A stretch of DNA of 64,000 nucleotides from Picochlorum sp. 'celeri' (taxonomy: Eukaryota > Chlorophyta > Trebouxiophyceae): the NCBI GenBank assembly GCA_010909725.1, contig JAACMV010000022.1:744001-808000 (forward strand), written 5' to 3'. A program made the position numbers and the translations under genes. This document shows positions 20,099-31,111 of this stretch, piece by piece. The first letter of the stretch is position 1. Each line of letters starts with the position of its first letter. Under the pieces are notes generated by a model, which did no database searches, was not told the DNA's origin, and saw only the letters and a list, made by a program, of their open reading frames with translations.

Positions 20099-21541
20099 TT
20101 ACACGATGCTCAATCTAAATGGATCTTCCATGTTTGCTTTGAAGGCTTCTAAAAAGTCTGCTGCTGTCTGACCATCAAAAACTCTGCTGTCTGCAGAAAG
20201 GGTCACTGTCATTTCTGTCACAGACACTGGCATACCATCCGGGCCTGGTTTTGCAACTTTTCTTCCACCACCTACAGCCATGATGGCACCCTGAGGGGGG
20301 TTGATGATGGCAGAGAATGAGTCAACACCAAACATGCCCAGGTTTGACACAGAGAAGGAACCTCCCTGATATTCTTCAGGCTTCAACTTGTTCTCCCTCG
20401 CTTTTGTTGCCAGTTCTCGCACATCAGCTGATATTTGAGATAATGATTTCATATTTGCATTTTTGACTATTGGAGTAAAAAGCCCTCCTTTTGTGGCAAC
20501 TGCTACAGACACATCAACATTACCAGCATGGACTGGCTTCCCTTGCTCTTCACTCCAAAACGAATTCGCCGCTGGAACTTGCTCCAAAGCCAACGCAGAA
20601 GCACGCAGTACGCAATCATTCACAGAAATTTTAATCCCGTTGGCAGCTAGTGATTTTCTCATTGCCAAAATTTTATCAAGCACCACATCTGCAGCAATAT
20701 ACATGTGGGGAACGGTTGTCTTTGACTCCAACAATCGCCTCGCGATAATCTTTCTCATATTCGTCGTGGGAATATCAACATAATCTTTCTCTTCTTCTAC
20801 ATCTGGCTGCGCGACAGTCTCTACCCTGTGAGATTCTGATTCCTTGGCAGCAACCGGAGTAGAAGGCTGTGCAGGTGCACGCACAACCCCAGACGACACA
20901 GCCTCCAAAACATCCCCTTTTGTTATAATACCTTTAGGTCCAGTCGCAGTAACACTTGAAGGATCCAGCGCATGCAGCTCCATCAAAATCCGTGCTGCTG
21001 GGCTGGCTCTCCTCACATTACCTGCATCCTGTGACAATGCCCCTCCTTGGGCATCATCTCCTCCCGAGACCGTTTCCTCCTTCACAGATCCTGTATCCGA
21101 GCTATAATCTTTGAACGCAGCAACATCCTCCGCCTCATCCACCATAATAGCCACAACCTGTCCAACTTCAATACCCTGGGCACCATTTGGAACAAGTAAC
21201 TTGGCAACAATCCCATCATCTTGGTTCTCCCAACCCAAAACAGCCTTATCCGTCTCTACCTCTGCCAAAACATCCCCAGCCGTGACCTCCTGACCCTCTT
21301 GTACCTTCCATTCTACCAAATTCCCCTGAGACATGGTCGGTGACAACGCTGGCATTCCCAATTTGGTATGAGAGGGAAGATCCGACATGTAACGCATCTG
21401 TCCCATGCTGAAAACTATGGATCTTTCAATACAATTCACTGTCGATGAAGAATCATGAGCCAACGAAATGCCAGAGGCATTCGTTTGCCAGGCAGCAAGG
21501 GCTTGCCTCCCAAACCTCAACCCACTCAGCAGCCTTCTCAT
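20099..21541 (-). CDS. Dihydrolipoamide acyltransferase-like (E2 or E3BP), organellar
   Basis: A 480-aa protein with the standard E2 layout: basic leader (residues 1-50), lipoyl domain with the lysine in VETDKAVLGW, peripheral subunit-binding domain (RASPAARILMELHAL) and a C-terminal catalytic domain. Ala/Pro-rich linkers separate them. The leader suggests mitochondria. The catalytic DHRxxDG motif reads DSRVFDG: the active-site His is Ser (codon AGC), as in animal E3-binding protein (PDHX), while the Asp is kept. It may therefore be a structural E3BP-like component or an E2 with an altered active site. Single exon. Confidence 0.88.
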   Translation of the reverse strand: MRRLLSGLRFGRQALAAWQTNASGISLAHDSSSTVNCIERSIVFSMGQMRYMSDLPSHTKLGMPALSPTMSQGNLVEWKVQEGQEVTAGDVLAEVETDKAVLGWENQDDGIVAKLLVPNGAQGIEVGQVVAIMVDEAEDVAAFKDYSSDTGSVKEETVSGGDDAQGGALSQDAGNVRRASPAARILMELHALDPSSVTATGPKGIITKGDVLEAVSSGVVRAPAQPSTPVAAKESESHRVETVAQPDVEEEKDYVDIPTTNMRKIIARRLLESKTTVPHMYIAADVVLDKILAMRKSLAANGIKISVNDCVLRASALALEQVPAANSFWSEEQGKPVHAGNVDVSVAVATKGGLFTPIVKNANMKSLSQISADVRELATKARENKLKPEEYQGGSFSVSNLGMFGVDSFSAIINPPQGAIMAVGGGRKVAKPGPDGMPVSVTEMTVTLSADSRVFDGQTAADFLEAFKANMEDPFRLSIV

Positions 21542-21763
21542 CTGTCACGTCGTATAAATTATTTATAATTTCTATGACCATGGCATCGATCGATGCTGGC
21601 GTCCATCTCAGAAACTCATCGTCCGAGTAGGTATTTAATACTTTATTTAAGGACATTTTGCAGAGCACAATGTGCGTTTGTTTTGTTCATGATCGACGCC
21701 AAGAGAGTGCAGAATTTACTTTAAACTATTTGATTTCCCATAGCATAGGTACATGAGTCCCGT

Positions 21764-23777
21764 ATGATGTTATTATTGGAATATTCGGTCGAAAGTGTGC
21801 CGGCTGGAGGGAGTGAGGTATATTCCCACACGTGCACTCTGCTGAAATCATACAGAAAGGAAGCTGCTGGGCATATATTTCATTATAAAGCATTGTTACA
21901 GCTTGGTCTCGTGTCAGGTAGGATTATTTACGGATTGTATGCGAAAGAGTTCGAATGCAGGTCTGACATGCAGGGTGGAGACTTGACTGTGTTTGACGAT
22001 TTATATACATTACATGGATGTAGATGGTACAAAAGGTGATGAAAATGGGAAATGTGAGTCTGAAGGAGGGGATGGGCTGACTGAGACGTCAAGGGCAGCG
22101 AGTTCTGTGGACTTTTCTAGTATTCAGGGTGGTGATGAGGCAGACCCTCGTCCAGCTCGTCACGGGAAGAAGAAGAAGCAGAAAAAATCTAAAAAGGCTG
22201 ATCTGTATGCTCTTTTAGGGCTTCAACATGAGCGATGGATGGCGACGGAATCTCAAATTCGGTCTGCATACAGGAAGGCTGCGCTGGAGCATCATCCTGA
22301 TAAGAAGAGGGCCAAGTCTGCAGGCGATTTAAAGGCGTTGCAGGAAAATGAGGAGAATTTTAAAGCTATACAAGATGCGTATGAAACTTTGAGTGATCCT
22401 GCAAAGCGCAGGGAATTTGATTCGCTGGATCCATTTGATGATAGTTTGCCTAATGAGTCTCAGGCAGTTGACCCAGATGACTTTTTCAAGCATTTCGGTG
22501 CTGCATTCAAAAGGAATAGTAAATGGTCTGTGAAGAAACCGGTCCCTGATTTGGGTGATATGGAGACTGAGGATGCGGATGTGGACGCATTTTATTCGTT
22601 CTGGTTTTCTTTCAAGTCGTGGAGAGAGTTTCCTCATCCAGATGAAGAGGATGTGGAGGCTGCCGAGTGCCGAGAGGAGAGGAGATGGATCGAGAGGCAT
22701 AATGCAAAGTTGCGAGAAAAAGGAAGAAAGGATGAAATTCGGAGGATTAACGAGTTTGTTGACCTCGCAAATAGGGTTGATCCCAGGCTTGTCAGAAGGC
22801 GGCAAGAGGAGCGACTGGAGAAGGAGAGGCAGAAGGCTGAAAAAGAGGCAGCCAGGCAGCGCAGGATTGAGGAAGAAATTGCTGCTAAAGAGCTTGAGGA
22901 GAAAATAAGATTGGAGGAGGAAGCTGCGAAACAAGAAGCAAAGAAGCAGCGGCAAATTGAGAAGAAAGCACTCCAGAAGGAGCGGTCAAAATTGCGCAAG
23001 CTCACAGGCATACAATCGTCAGATGACATGTCTCCATGCGTTCAGTACCCCGTCGATGATGTCGAGCTTATCTGCTCACAGATGGATTTGATGAGTTTGC
23101 AACGTCTGAATGCAGATCTTGCGTCTGAATCTTCGGAAGAAGAGAAACTACAGGTGTTGAAGACTGTCTTTGAAGAGGCGCTGAGCCTGGAGCAGAGCGA
23201 CAAGAGGGCGAAAGAGACAGCGGCCAAGTCCGCGGTATTGGCAGCAAAGAAAGAAGAAAAAGAAGCATTGGAGAAAAGGCTGGCAAATCTTGATCAATGG
23301 ACAGCAGAGGAAATCAGATTGTTGAATAAGGCATTAGACAAGTTCCCACCTGGCACGAGTCGGCGCTGGGAGACGATTCAAGGGTATCTCAGGACCCGCA
23401 CCACAGAGGAGATTATTGACATGGTGAAATATGGATTGAAATCGGGAAAATATACCGCCCCAAGTGCAGAGTTGGTGATCAACGAGAAGAAAAAGGCAAA
23501 ATCACAGACTCAATCTGCTGCCACTTTGAGACAGGAGAGTTTTACAGATGTCTCGGTAAAACAGAGCGCTCCGGCAAAAGATGTCGACTCAAATGACTCA
23601 TCACCATATAAGTGGTCCAAAGAAGAGGAAATGAAACTCGTTAAAGCGTTGAAGGAATTTCCAAAAACGTTGGAAGATAGGTGGGACAGAGTGGCAGCTG
23701 CGGTTGGAAGCAAGACAAAGGTTGCTTGTGCAATTCGCTTTAAAGAATTGAAAAAAAGTGTCAAAGCAAAAAAGTAA
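21764..23777 (+). CDS. Zuotin/DNAJC2 (ZRF/MPP11) ribosome-associated J protein
   Basis: Two exons, 21764-21917 and 22024-23777, joined across a 106-nt intron in phase 1, give about 635 aa. The J domain has YALLGL, the HPDK motif and DAYETLSDP. It is followed by the zuotin homology region (FFKHFGAAFKRN, FWFSFKSWREFP), a long charged helix, and two C-terminal SANT/Myb-like domains with WTAEEIRLLNKALDKFPPG and WSKEEEMKLVKALKEFP. Zuotin partners an Hsp70 at the ribosome exit tunnel. The SANT pair is typical of animal and plant ZRF proteins. The exact exon 1 N-terminus is less certain than the rest. Confidence 0.92.
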
Positions 23778-23833
23778 TAGAAGCTTAGTACCATAATATT
23801 TATTCTCATCCATTGGCAGTTTGGTGTAATAGT

Positions 23834-25435
23834 CTACAAAAAGCTTCTCAAAAATCTTCCAGCAAGCCTGCTAAGGTAGGGGCCTTTCCTTCTCATCAAA
23901 TCCTCCCATTCCACAACCCTAGATTTCGAGATTAAGTGATTCCATTCCTTCTCAAATGAAGACTTTAATCCTTCATTCCTTGTGACAATGAACGCTTGAA
24001 GCTCCAAATCCCTGTTCAAGGATCGCCTGCCATAATTTGAGGACCCAACAGTCAAAACCATAGGCTCTTGTCTATCAAAAGGTTTCCAGTACATTCCTTT
24101 CGCATGAAATTCCGAGTTCTCGTGATGAAATTCCCTAAGAATTCTACTATTTTGGATATAATTACTGTATTGAGAACTTTTCTGCATTTTCCTCCACAAT
24201 TTCTTCTCCAGGTACGAATATGCATGAGGAATATTGCTCGATATCCCTTTCGATTGATAAAATCCATTTGATTCCATGCTGGACGTGAGAATTGTCATTT
24301 TAATATTATGAGGTATCTGATGAAATGCGTGCTCGTAGGAGGCAGAGAAATTCATGTAAGGAGTAGCAATCCAAAGTTCTCCTGCCATGGGGCCATCTAC
24401 TTGGCGAGCGTAGTGAGCTAAATATCGTAGAAACCCCAGAGTGAGCACTTCATCCTGGCGAACTCTCGCGAATCCTGCTTGAAATGTAGGAAATATAAGG
24501 GTTTCAGATATCCTAGACATGCCACCCGACATGCACTCCCTCATGTCATCTACACCGAATCCAACATGCCCAATGCGGTACTTGTGAGGAAATGCAACCT
24601 TGTACAAATGCTCATCAGTCTCCTTTGGGAGTATGATCCGTTCCAAACGCTCTCTCAAATCACTGCAGAATATATATGGCTGCAGAACAGGGTCATACAC
24701 AGGCTTTTTCAAAACAAAACCCGTCGTGGCCTTCATGCCATACTGAGGCACCAGTTCTTGGGGAGACACAGCATTCAGGGCTTTCCCGCCCTCCAGAGCT
24801 GGAACAATAACCTGGTATGAGCTCTTTATTATCTCATTAAATACATTCAAAACAAAATTCGCAAGTTCTGGAGCATTCTTAAACAGTATGTATCTGTCCT
24901 GACGGTTAGTAAAGTATGTCTCACTTAGGTTTGCCCCAGACAGCAAAACAGAATCATCAAAAACATACATCTTCATATGCTGTACTCCAACAATCTCTCG
25001 TATCCTAACAGGAAGAGCTCTGTGTATAATACCCCTCAGTAAAGGAGAGTGAAACAAATGCATCTCAATTCTGCCTTCCTCCCCACTCTTGTCATCACTA
25101 TGGAAGAGCCTCTTCAGTATAGAGTCCACAGACGATGGTCCATTCCTCTCCACAGGCCTCAGCGCTCGCTGGGCATCAAATAAAATGCGAATGTCCACCT
25201 TTGACTCCTGAATGCAATCCCATAGAGTTTCTTCCTCCGCCTCCCCCATGCCACAATACAGGGCACACAATGTAACATCTCTCTTTGCATGCTTTATACC
25301 ATTACAAAGACACTGCAGAAATTCGGTTGGAGACTCCAACACCTCGATATTTCCAGCATCGATAGGAAAGCTTCGCGACAGTGACCCAAGCAATGCTTCA
25401 ACGCCCATCAAATCTGATGTCCAGAACAGCAACAA
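23834..25435 (-). CDS. PLD-type phosphatidylglycerophosphate synthase (PGS1-like)
   Basis: A 533-aa phospholipase D superfamily member with two HxK motifs: QHMKMYVFDDSVLLSGANLS (about residues 155-175) and EFHAKGMYW with GSSNYGRRSLNRDLE near residue 470. The wording matches mitochondrial PGS1, which makes phosphatidylglycerophosphate from CDP-diacylglycerol and glycerol-3-phosphate for cardiolipin synthesis. There is no strong leader before the first domain. Plants use the unrelated CDP-alcohol transferase type, so finding the PLD type beside plant-like genes is notable. It is convergent with zuotin (56 bp between stops). Confidence 0.88.
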   Translation of the reverse strand: MLLFWTSDLMGVEALLGSLSRSFPIDAGNIEVLESPTEFLQCLCNGIKHAKRDVTLCALYCGMGEAEEETLWDCIQESKVDIRILFDAQRALRPVERNGPSSVDSILKRLFHSDDKSGEEGRIEMHLFHSPLLRGIIHRALPVRIREIVGVQHMKMYVFDDSVLLSGANLSETYFTNRQDRYILFKNAPELANFVLNVFNEIIKSSYQVIVPALEGGKALNAVSPQELVPQYGMKATTGFVLKKPVYDPVLQPYIFCSDLRERLERIILPKETDEHLYKVAFPHKYRIGHVGFGVDDMRECMSGGMSRISETLIFPTFQAGFARVRQDEVLTLGFLRYLAHYARQVDGPMAGELWIATPYMNFSASYEHAFHQIPHNIKMTILTSSMESNGFYQSKGISSNIPHAYSYLEKKLWRKMQKSSQYSNYIQNSRILREFHHENSEFHAKGMYWKPFDRQEPMVLTVGSSNYGRRSLNRDLELQAFIVTRNEGLKSSFEKEWNHLISKSRVVEWEDLMRRKGPYLSRLAGRFLRSFL

Positions 25436-25888
25436 CTACTAGAGTTTAGGTTTTACCTAAACGAGAGCCCAGTGCTGTCATTCAGGCATGTAATTGGGGT
25501 ATCTATGAACGCACATACAAGCACCCTAAAGAAATACACTACAAAAATCAGTATTTTTCTGAATAGCAACACAGAAAAGAACTGATTACAGCGCCTTCTT
25601 CCAGAAACCAATATTCGCATCTAATCTCTATTTACGGAATCTGTCTGAGGATAACCACCATGAGGAATACATGATGATGTAAAGACGGACCTATTATTGG
25701 CATTTACTATGTCTTCTAATCATTAAGAATATCATTTTATGCATCCATGGGTCATCTATCTGTAGGAGAAGGGTATTCTTGACTTTCTCAGGAACATCGT
25801 CGTTGTTGTGACACAACTGTGTCTTTTGAAGTAGGAGGCTCTACTGCTTTAGGAATAGGTTATTAGTGTTTGTTTTTGTTCTTGAATC
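25436..25888. other. Divergent intergenic region, no gene seen
   Basis: 453 bp separating the PGS1-like and GOT1-like start codons. AT rich with no recognisable element. Confidence 0.5.
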
Positions 25889-26491
25889 ATGCTGGACGAA
25901 CGGCAGAGTACGTGTCAGTTGCTTCCTTGAATGTTTTTATTTGGGGCACAGGTACCTGTGTCTGTTTCTTTTTACTCATAGAGTAGACGCACAATCCATC
26001 AATAGGTTACTCACTGGTGACCACTATGCAGAAATAGGAGTGGCCTTGACTGGCTTAGGGGCGCTGTTTTTATTCCTAGGAATGGTGTTTTTGTTTGATA
26101 GGGGACTGCTGGCAATGGGTAACGTGTGTTCATCTGTTGATACGGGCAAGGCATTGCATGTGCTTACCGCAAATGTTTGTTGTAGGTTTTATTTGTTACC
26201 GGCGTCATTGTGATTTTAGGGCTTCAATCAGCCATTCGATTCTTCTTCAAGCCAAAGAATTACAAAGGCACTGGCTTTTTCCTGCTGGGGGTGGGCCTGG
26301 TTGTCTGGGGATGGACGCTTGTTGGCTTTGCAATTGAGACGTACGGGTTCTGGCATCTCTTCAGTGCATTTGTTCCAACAGTTTTGGCCGCATTGAGGAG
26401 AGTACCTGTGCTGAAGCAGATATTAGATTTGCCCACGTTCAAGAGCATATTGAATAAGATTGCTCCTGCTGGCAGTGGCCTTCCTGTGTGA
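25889..26491 (+). CDS. GOT1-like Golgi transport membrane protein
   Basis: Three exons (25889-25907, 25987-26123, 26186-26491) give 153 aa in one frame. The protein has four hydrophobic helices, with the family-specific FDRGLLAMGN at the exon 2/3 junction and KPKNYKGTGFFLLG after it. Got1 acts in vesicle traffic between the ER and Golgi. The first exon (MLDERQ) is tiny, and its 79-nt intron is inferred from GT-AG sites and phase. The second intron (62 nt, GTGTGT..GTAG) is well supported because splicing restores the conserved MGN-V-L-F segment. Confidence 0.88.
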
Positions 26492-26581
26492 TTGATACTT
26501 TCATCATGGATGTTTATATATATATACTGTGACTGTATTACACTAAATGTAATTAGCAGAGAAAATTTATATGCTTAAAAT

Positions 26582-29500
26582 TTACTGAATATTAAAGGAG
26601 AAGTTCGGCTGTCCCAAAGAATCGCCTTGATGGCCAGAATCATGTGTCCTGGGATATTTCTTCCGCTTCCTTTGGTTTTCTTGGTCTCTGACTCGCGTCA
26701 GTTCGTCGAAACTTTTCTCATACGCATCGATGAGGGCCTCGTTTCGTGTAGAGCCGTGTCCGAAACCTAATGTCCGCTTGCCAAATCGAACGCGTTCGCT
26801 AATAGCTTCCCCTTGTATTCTAGCCTCAAAGTGCCCCTTGCTAAAGTATGGGGAGCCTGGAAGTAATTTTACACCCATACCTCGCGCTGTATTCCCACAT
26901 TTCCGTCTAATTTCGTCTAAAGATTCTCTGCATTGTACAACATAACTGTTCGTCCAAGTTCTAGGGCTTTGTTCTCCCTCAGAGTCTATAGGTTGGCGTA
27001 TCGTTCGTTTCGTGCTGGTTTCTCTCAGTTTTTCCTGGTGTCTACGGCCTCTATCATGCTTGTCTAGATAGTATTTTCCAGACGGAAAGGAGTTCTTGCA
27101 TAAGTGACATCGAATTCTTCCGTCAACTTCAGAATAGATTTCACTGTCCAAGCGCGAGCCTGATCCCCAAGGTGAGCCACCACGACCCTTCTCGTCAGAA
27201 TATCGAGCTCTTTTGCTTGGGGTTGTATTTCTCTCGATTTCACGCTTCATTGGGCGCGGTTTCTCCTCTGTCTTCTTCATGGGTCCCATGGAATGCTTGG
27301 GTTCTTCTTTGCTGCTCCGAGAAGTAGTCTCACGCTTGGTGGGAGTGCCTGATTGCTTCTTGTCATCCTTCGTCTCTGATGGGCGCGTTGCAGCTTCTTT
27401 CTTGGCGTGCTCCGCCGGCTTTTTCTCCACTTGGCGCGTCATCGGGCGTGGTTTCTCCTCCTCTTCCTTCTTCTTGGACCCTGTGGCCTGCTTGGGTTCT
27501 TCTTTGCTGCTCCGAGAAGTAGTCTCACGCTTGGTGGGAGTGCCGGACTGTTTCTTGTCATCCTTCGTCTCTGATGGGCGCTGTGCGGCTTCTTTCTTGG
27601 CGTGCTCCGCCGGCTTTTTCTCCACTTGGCGCGTCATCGGGCGTGGTTTCTCCTCCTCTTCCTTCTTCGTGGACCCTGTGGCCTGCTTGGGTTCTTCTTT
27701 GCTGCTCCGAGAAGTAGTCTCACGCTTGGTGGGAGTGCCGGACTGTTTCTTGTCATCCTTCGTCTCTGATGGGCGCTGTGCAGCTTCTTTCTTGGCCTGC
27801 TCCGCCGGCTTTTTCTCCACCTCACACTGCATAGATTCATCATGATTATTATCACTCTCGTTATGCTCCTGACTTGTCGGAGCAGGTTCTGGCCGCATAT
27901 CCCATTTGCTTTTCCTTCCCACTTGCACATCGTCAGGCATTTCAAGCCCTGCTTCAACATCCAAAGGAGCTTTCACAGGGCCTTGCGAATCACCTACTGC
28001 CCTTTTCAGCGCTGCCATATTTTCTAAATATTTCAAACCAGACTCCGAAGCACCAGCGACAGCTGTCATAGCATCAACGCCAGAACACATGCCAATCAGC
28101 AAACCCTTCTTCTCACTCTCTGTACTGGCACGCGGGTCCACAATCGAAATTGTCGCCGTATTTATTCCATCCAGCCACTCGCACTTTGAAGAAATTATAT
28201 ATCCCATGGTGCTTGCTAACTCATTCATCCGTTCATGAGTGCTTTTATTCACTTGTGGATGAGAATTTAAGGAGCCACCTTGGGTACATGTTTCGCGCGA
28301 CATGACATCAGAGGCTGCCTGACCAATCTCCTCAATAGATCTATCTTCTTTTTGAAGAGCAACTATTGTCATATTTGGATCTGTATCTGCCATTTGAGGC
28401 ACGTCCGCCATCTCAGGTTCATGAAATATATCTGTAGATGGATTGAAAACTTGCTGTTTTGCATCGCTTTCCAGGTCTGCCTTCTCTTGTTTTATGGGGA
28501 CATGTCTCCTACGAGGGTCACTGGGTGTTTTGATCTCCGACGCAATCCCTGGCAACATACATGGGTGAATCCTCTCAAAGGTTTCCTGATCGGTTTTGGT
28601 GTCCAAAATCTGTGCAAGTATGTCTGACATTGTTGGGATGCTCCCTAGATTTGCAAAGTACTCTTCCTCCAAACAGTCCACATCAAATTCTTTATATGGA
28701 TGCGAATCCCCGAACAAAAGAAGACCCTGTCTTTTCAAAAACGAGAAGAACTGATTTCGTGCCTCGAGTATGACGTCTACAAAGTGCTCCATCTGGTCTT
28801 TCATTCTTGCCGAGTCGGAATGATCTGGGCTGTACGGATCATACACATCACTCTTGAGAATCTGCTTATGATAGAGCCTATCCCATACATCTGTCCGATC
28901 ATCTAGTATAATTGCTAAATTCATTGGGTTCACCAAAGGATTGGGATTCAGACACCGCAGGGACTTTGCTAGATTCTTTTTATCCATGCCAGCCACAATC
29001 CTCTCTGACCTCTCAGTCTCTGGAATCAATACAGATTCAAAATCTAAAGCCCTCCAAACTTCATGTGCATAATTCTTTTCTGCAGTTGTAGCTATAAATA
29101 CTTCCACGGCCAATCGAGGCTCGTCTTCTCCGCTTAGTGTGGCACGTGCCAGTTTGTCATATGCATCCCTCCAGCCTGGCCTTGTCCTCGCAAGAACAGT
29201 CGTCTGTTTCTGATCCGCTAATATTTTTGTCAGAAACATATTCTCTGTTAGAGGGTATTTCTTATGAGTATCTTCAGGAACGAACTGAAGATCAATCACT
29301 GGACGAATAATATCACGAAATGTATTCCCATCATGTGATGAATACATCCCATGCACATTCCGTGCCTTGTATGTCACATTCCCAACCACCATATCTTCAG
29401 TTTCTGCAAAACGTTTGATCCACAGCCTATCTTTATACAGCAAATTATCGCAGTCCTTTTCTATCTTGCTCAACCGAGCACGTTTCTGAGCATTCGTTGC

Positions 29501-30064
29501 ATTTGATGACTCATACTTCTTCTCTAGCTGATTGATTGTATGTGCCTTCACGAGCGTCTCATCTAGGTCCAAAATCAGAGGAATACGCTCTTTACGAATC
29601 ACACGGGATAACAGAAAATGCCCGCACTTCATCGATGTTGCATACACACCAAACACCCCAACACTCTCTCCTCTGCTGTGCCCAATAATAGGTGCCAACA
29701 AGAACTCACACCGCCTCCCACCTGGCAGCTGCTCAAGAACAACAAGTGCCTTGTTATCATTCTTGCAAGTAGAAAACTCGGCCTCCATCGCCTTCTTCTC
29801 TTGCGCACTGGCTGCCTTATCATCCAGTACCAAGAACCCAAGAGGCCCACCCGTGAGCAGATGGCACACCAACGTGACAGGGTACACGAATGGATACGCT
29901 TTCATCCCACTCCTATCTGCACACGTCCATCGACCCACCACCTGAACCTTATGCCCCTCCTCAATAGGCTGCTTCCACTTCCACCACCCACACACGTGAC
30001 CAAAGACTGGCACTGGGTTCCCGGTGCCAAAATCCAGCCGCAGACTCACTATTTTACTACTCAT
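26582..30064 (-). CDS. FCP1/CPL-like CTD phosphatase with C-terminal dsRBD-like region
   Basis: A 1,160-aa protein. The HAD phosphatase core has the DxDxT motif in ILDLDETLVKAH (about residues 170-180) and the second Asp pair in IILDDRTDVWDR. It belongs with FCP1/SCP and plant CPL1/CPL2 enzymes, which remove phosphate from the RNA polymerase II tail. An acidic/Ser linker leads to a Lys/Glu-rich region with three 65-residue repeats. Then come a possible C2H2 finger (CHLCKNSFPSGKYYLDKHD) and a C-terminal segment resembling a double-stranded RNA-binding domain (ARIQGE...GHGSTRNEALIDAYEK). Single long exon. Confidence 0.85.
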   Translation of the reverse strand: MSSKIVSLRLDFGTGNPVPVFGHVCGWWKWKQPIEEGHKVQVVGRWTCADRSGMKAYPFVYPVTLVCHLLTGGPLGFLVLDDKAASAQEKKAMEAEFSTCKNDNKALVVLEQLPGGRRCEFLLAPIIGHSRGESVGVFGVYATSMKCGHFLLSRVIRKERIPLILDLDETLVKAHTINQLEKKYESSNATNAQKRARLSKIEKDCDNLLYKDRLWIKRFAETEDMVVGNVTYKARNVHGMYSSHDGNTFRDIIRPVIDLQFVPEDTHKKYPLTENMFLTKILADQKQTTVLARTRPGWRDAYDKLARATLSGEDEPRLAVEVFIATTAEKNYAHEVWRALDFESVLIPETERSERIVAGMDKKNLAKSLRCLNPNPLVNPMNLAIILDDRTDVWDRLYHKQILKSDVYDPYSPDHSDSARMKDQMEHFVDVILEARNQFFSFLKRQGLLLFGDSHPYKEFDVDCLEEEYFANLGSIPTMSDILAQILDTKTDQETFERIHPCMLPGIASEIKTPSDPRRRHVPIKQEKADLESDAKQQVFNPSTDIFHEPEMADVPQMADTDPNMTIVALQKEDRSIEEIGQAASDVMSRETCTQGGSLNSHPQVNKSTHERMNELASTMGYIISSKCEWLDGINTATISIVDPRASTESEKKGLLIGMCSGVDAMTAVAGASESGLKYLENMAALKRAVGDSQGPVKAPLDVEAGLEMPDDVQVGRKSKWDMRPEPAPTSQEHNESDNNHDESMQCEVEKKPAEQAKKEAAQRPSETKDDKKQSGTPTKRETTSRSSKEEPKQATGSTKKEEEEKPRPMTRQVEKKPAEHAKKEAAQRPSETKDDKKQSGTPTKRETTSRSSKEEPKQATGSKKKEEEEKPRPMTRQVEKKPAEHAKKEAATRPSETKDDKKQSGTPTKRETTSRSSKEEPKHSMGPMKKTEEKPRPMKREIERNTTPSKRARYSDEKGRGGSPWGSGSRLDSEIYSEVDGRIRCHLCKNSFPSGKYYLDKHDRGRRHQEKLRETSTKRTIRQPIDSEGEQSPRTWTNSYVVQCRESLDEIRRKCGNTARGMGVKLLPGSPYFSKGHFEARIQGEAISERVRFGKRTLGFGHGSTRNEALIDAYEKSFDELTRVRDQENQRKRKKYPRTHDSGHQGDSLGQPNFSFNIQ
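27242..27823 (-). repeat. Three tandem 195-bp coding repeats
   Basis: Three head-to-tail units (two of 65 codons and one of 64) inside the phosphatase gene. Each begins (Q/E)VEKKPAE and ends KPRPM(T/K)R. Units are nearly identical except near the ends of the last one, suggesting recent expansion. Confidence 0.93.
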
Positions 30065-31111
30065 GAACTCGACACGTGTAAATAACTACGGATTGCTATT
30101 CGCCGAGTACTAATCTATTCATTCCGTGCCAACGACAGTGGCCATTCTCAAAATTACACACAAATCTGTTTGGGCACCTGTGCTGCATGCCGTATCCTAG
30201 AAATTCTCTCTGGAGTATTTAAAGTATGTATGAATAGGTTTCAGAGATAGAAGGCGATCTTGCGCTCTGTTCATGCAAGACTGCGTTCAACGTTGACGAC
30301 GGTGGGAACGAGGGAAACAGAAAAATTACTCCATCCTTGTACGCATAGATGCACACTATGTCACCTATACGCCCACCATATCCATGTTTTTGTTGTGGAT
30401 GAATCGTTTCGGGCGAGACATATGAGGAATATCCTCTACAGCGATGGATGGCCTACAGGAGGAAATCTCTAAATAAGGTTTAAAATTCAATTAAAATTCA
30501 AGCAGGGTCGAAATCCACTTCTGGTGTTTCCATCCATTCTGAGATGAGATTTCAGACCTTTACAGTGTCCATTGGACACAGGACTGTATTTGATGACACG
30601 TAGCATACTACTACTAGTCAAATGATCCAGGTTTCTTCCACCATCCATGTGACGACTGCTTCAGTTTATGCAAAGTTCACCAAGGTTTCTGTACCTATTG
30701 ATGGTTATCTGGTTGCCATTTCAGGCAAAAGGCAATTCCTTCATCATTGTGGACGGTAGAGGGAATATCATGGTGAATCTCCAAGCTCCAGAGGTTTTGG
30801 CCATGCATAGGCACTACTCATTGCTATGCAATATTGCATCCATTAATGGACCCGGTACCGGTCAAAGAATCTCCTCAACCGTTGTTCTTGAAATGAAGAC
30901 CTCATGTTGGGCCGCGCGTTGGAGTCATACAATAAGAACCACCCTAGCCTTCTCTGTAGCACATTATACTATATTTATTGCTACATTGTCAAATAAGAGT
31001 GGAAATCTTGCGTATCATACCGCATAATCCGTGGTTGTAGTCTCGACACGCATCAAGGTCGTCAAACCCTTGTCGGAAGGCTTTGGATTCTTTGGATACA
31101 GAATACCAAGG
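30065..31111. other. Long divergent intergenic region
   Basis: About 1.05 kb between the FCP1-like and PEPCK start codons. An open frame at 30668-31027 has no recognisable motif and is probably chance. It may hold the PEPCK promoter and 5' UTR. The PEPCK frame is open upstream to 31031 but without an ATG. Confidence 0.5.

Noticed and set aside
21453..21668. 71-aa minus-strand frame over the start of the acyltransferase gene
   Set aside because: Overlaps the transit peptide coding region in another frame and has no motif; probably a shadow or an upstream frame in the 5' leader.
27213..27845. 210-aa plus-strand frame with three repeats
   Set aside because: It is the antisense shadow of the tandem repeat in the FCP1-like phosphatase gene.
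30668..31027. 119-aa open frame upstream of PEPCK
   Set aside because: No motifs and not continuous with the PEPCK frame; no convincing splice join.
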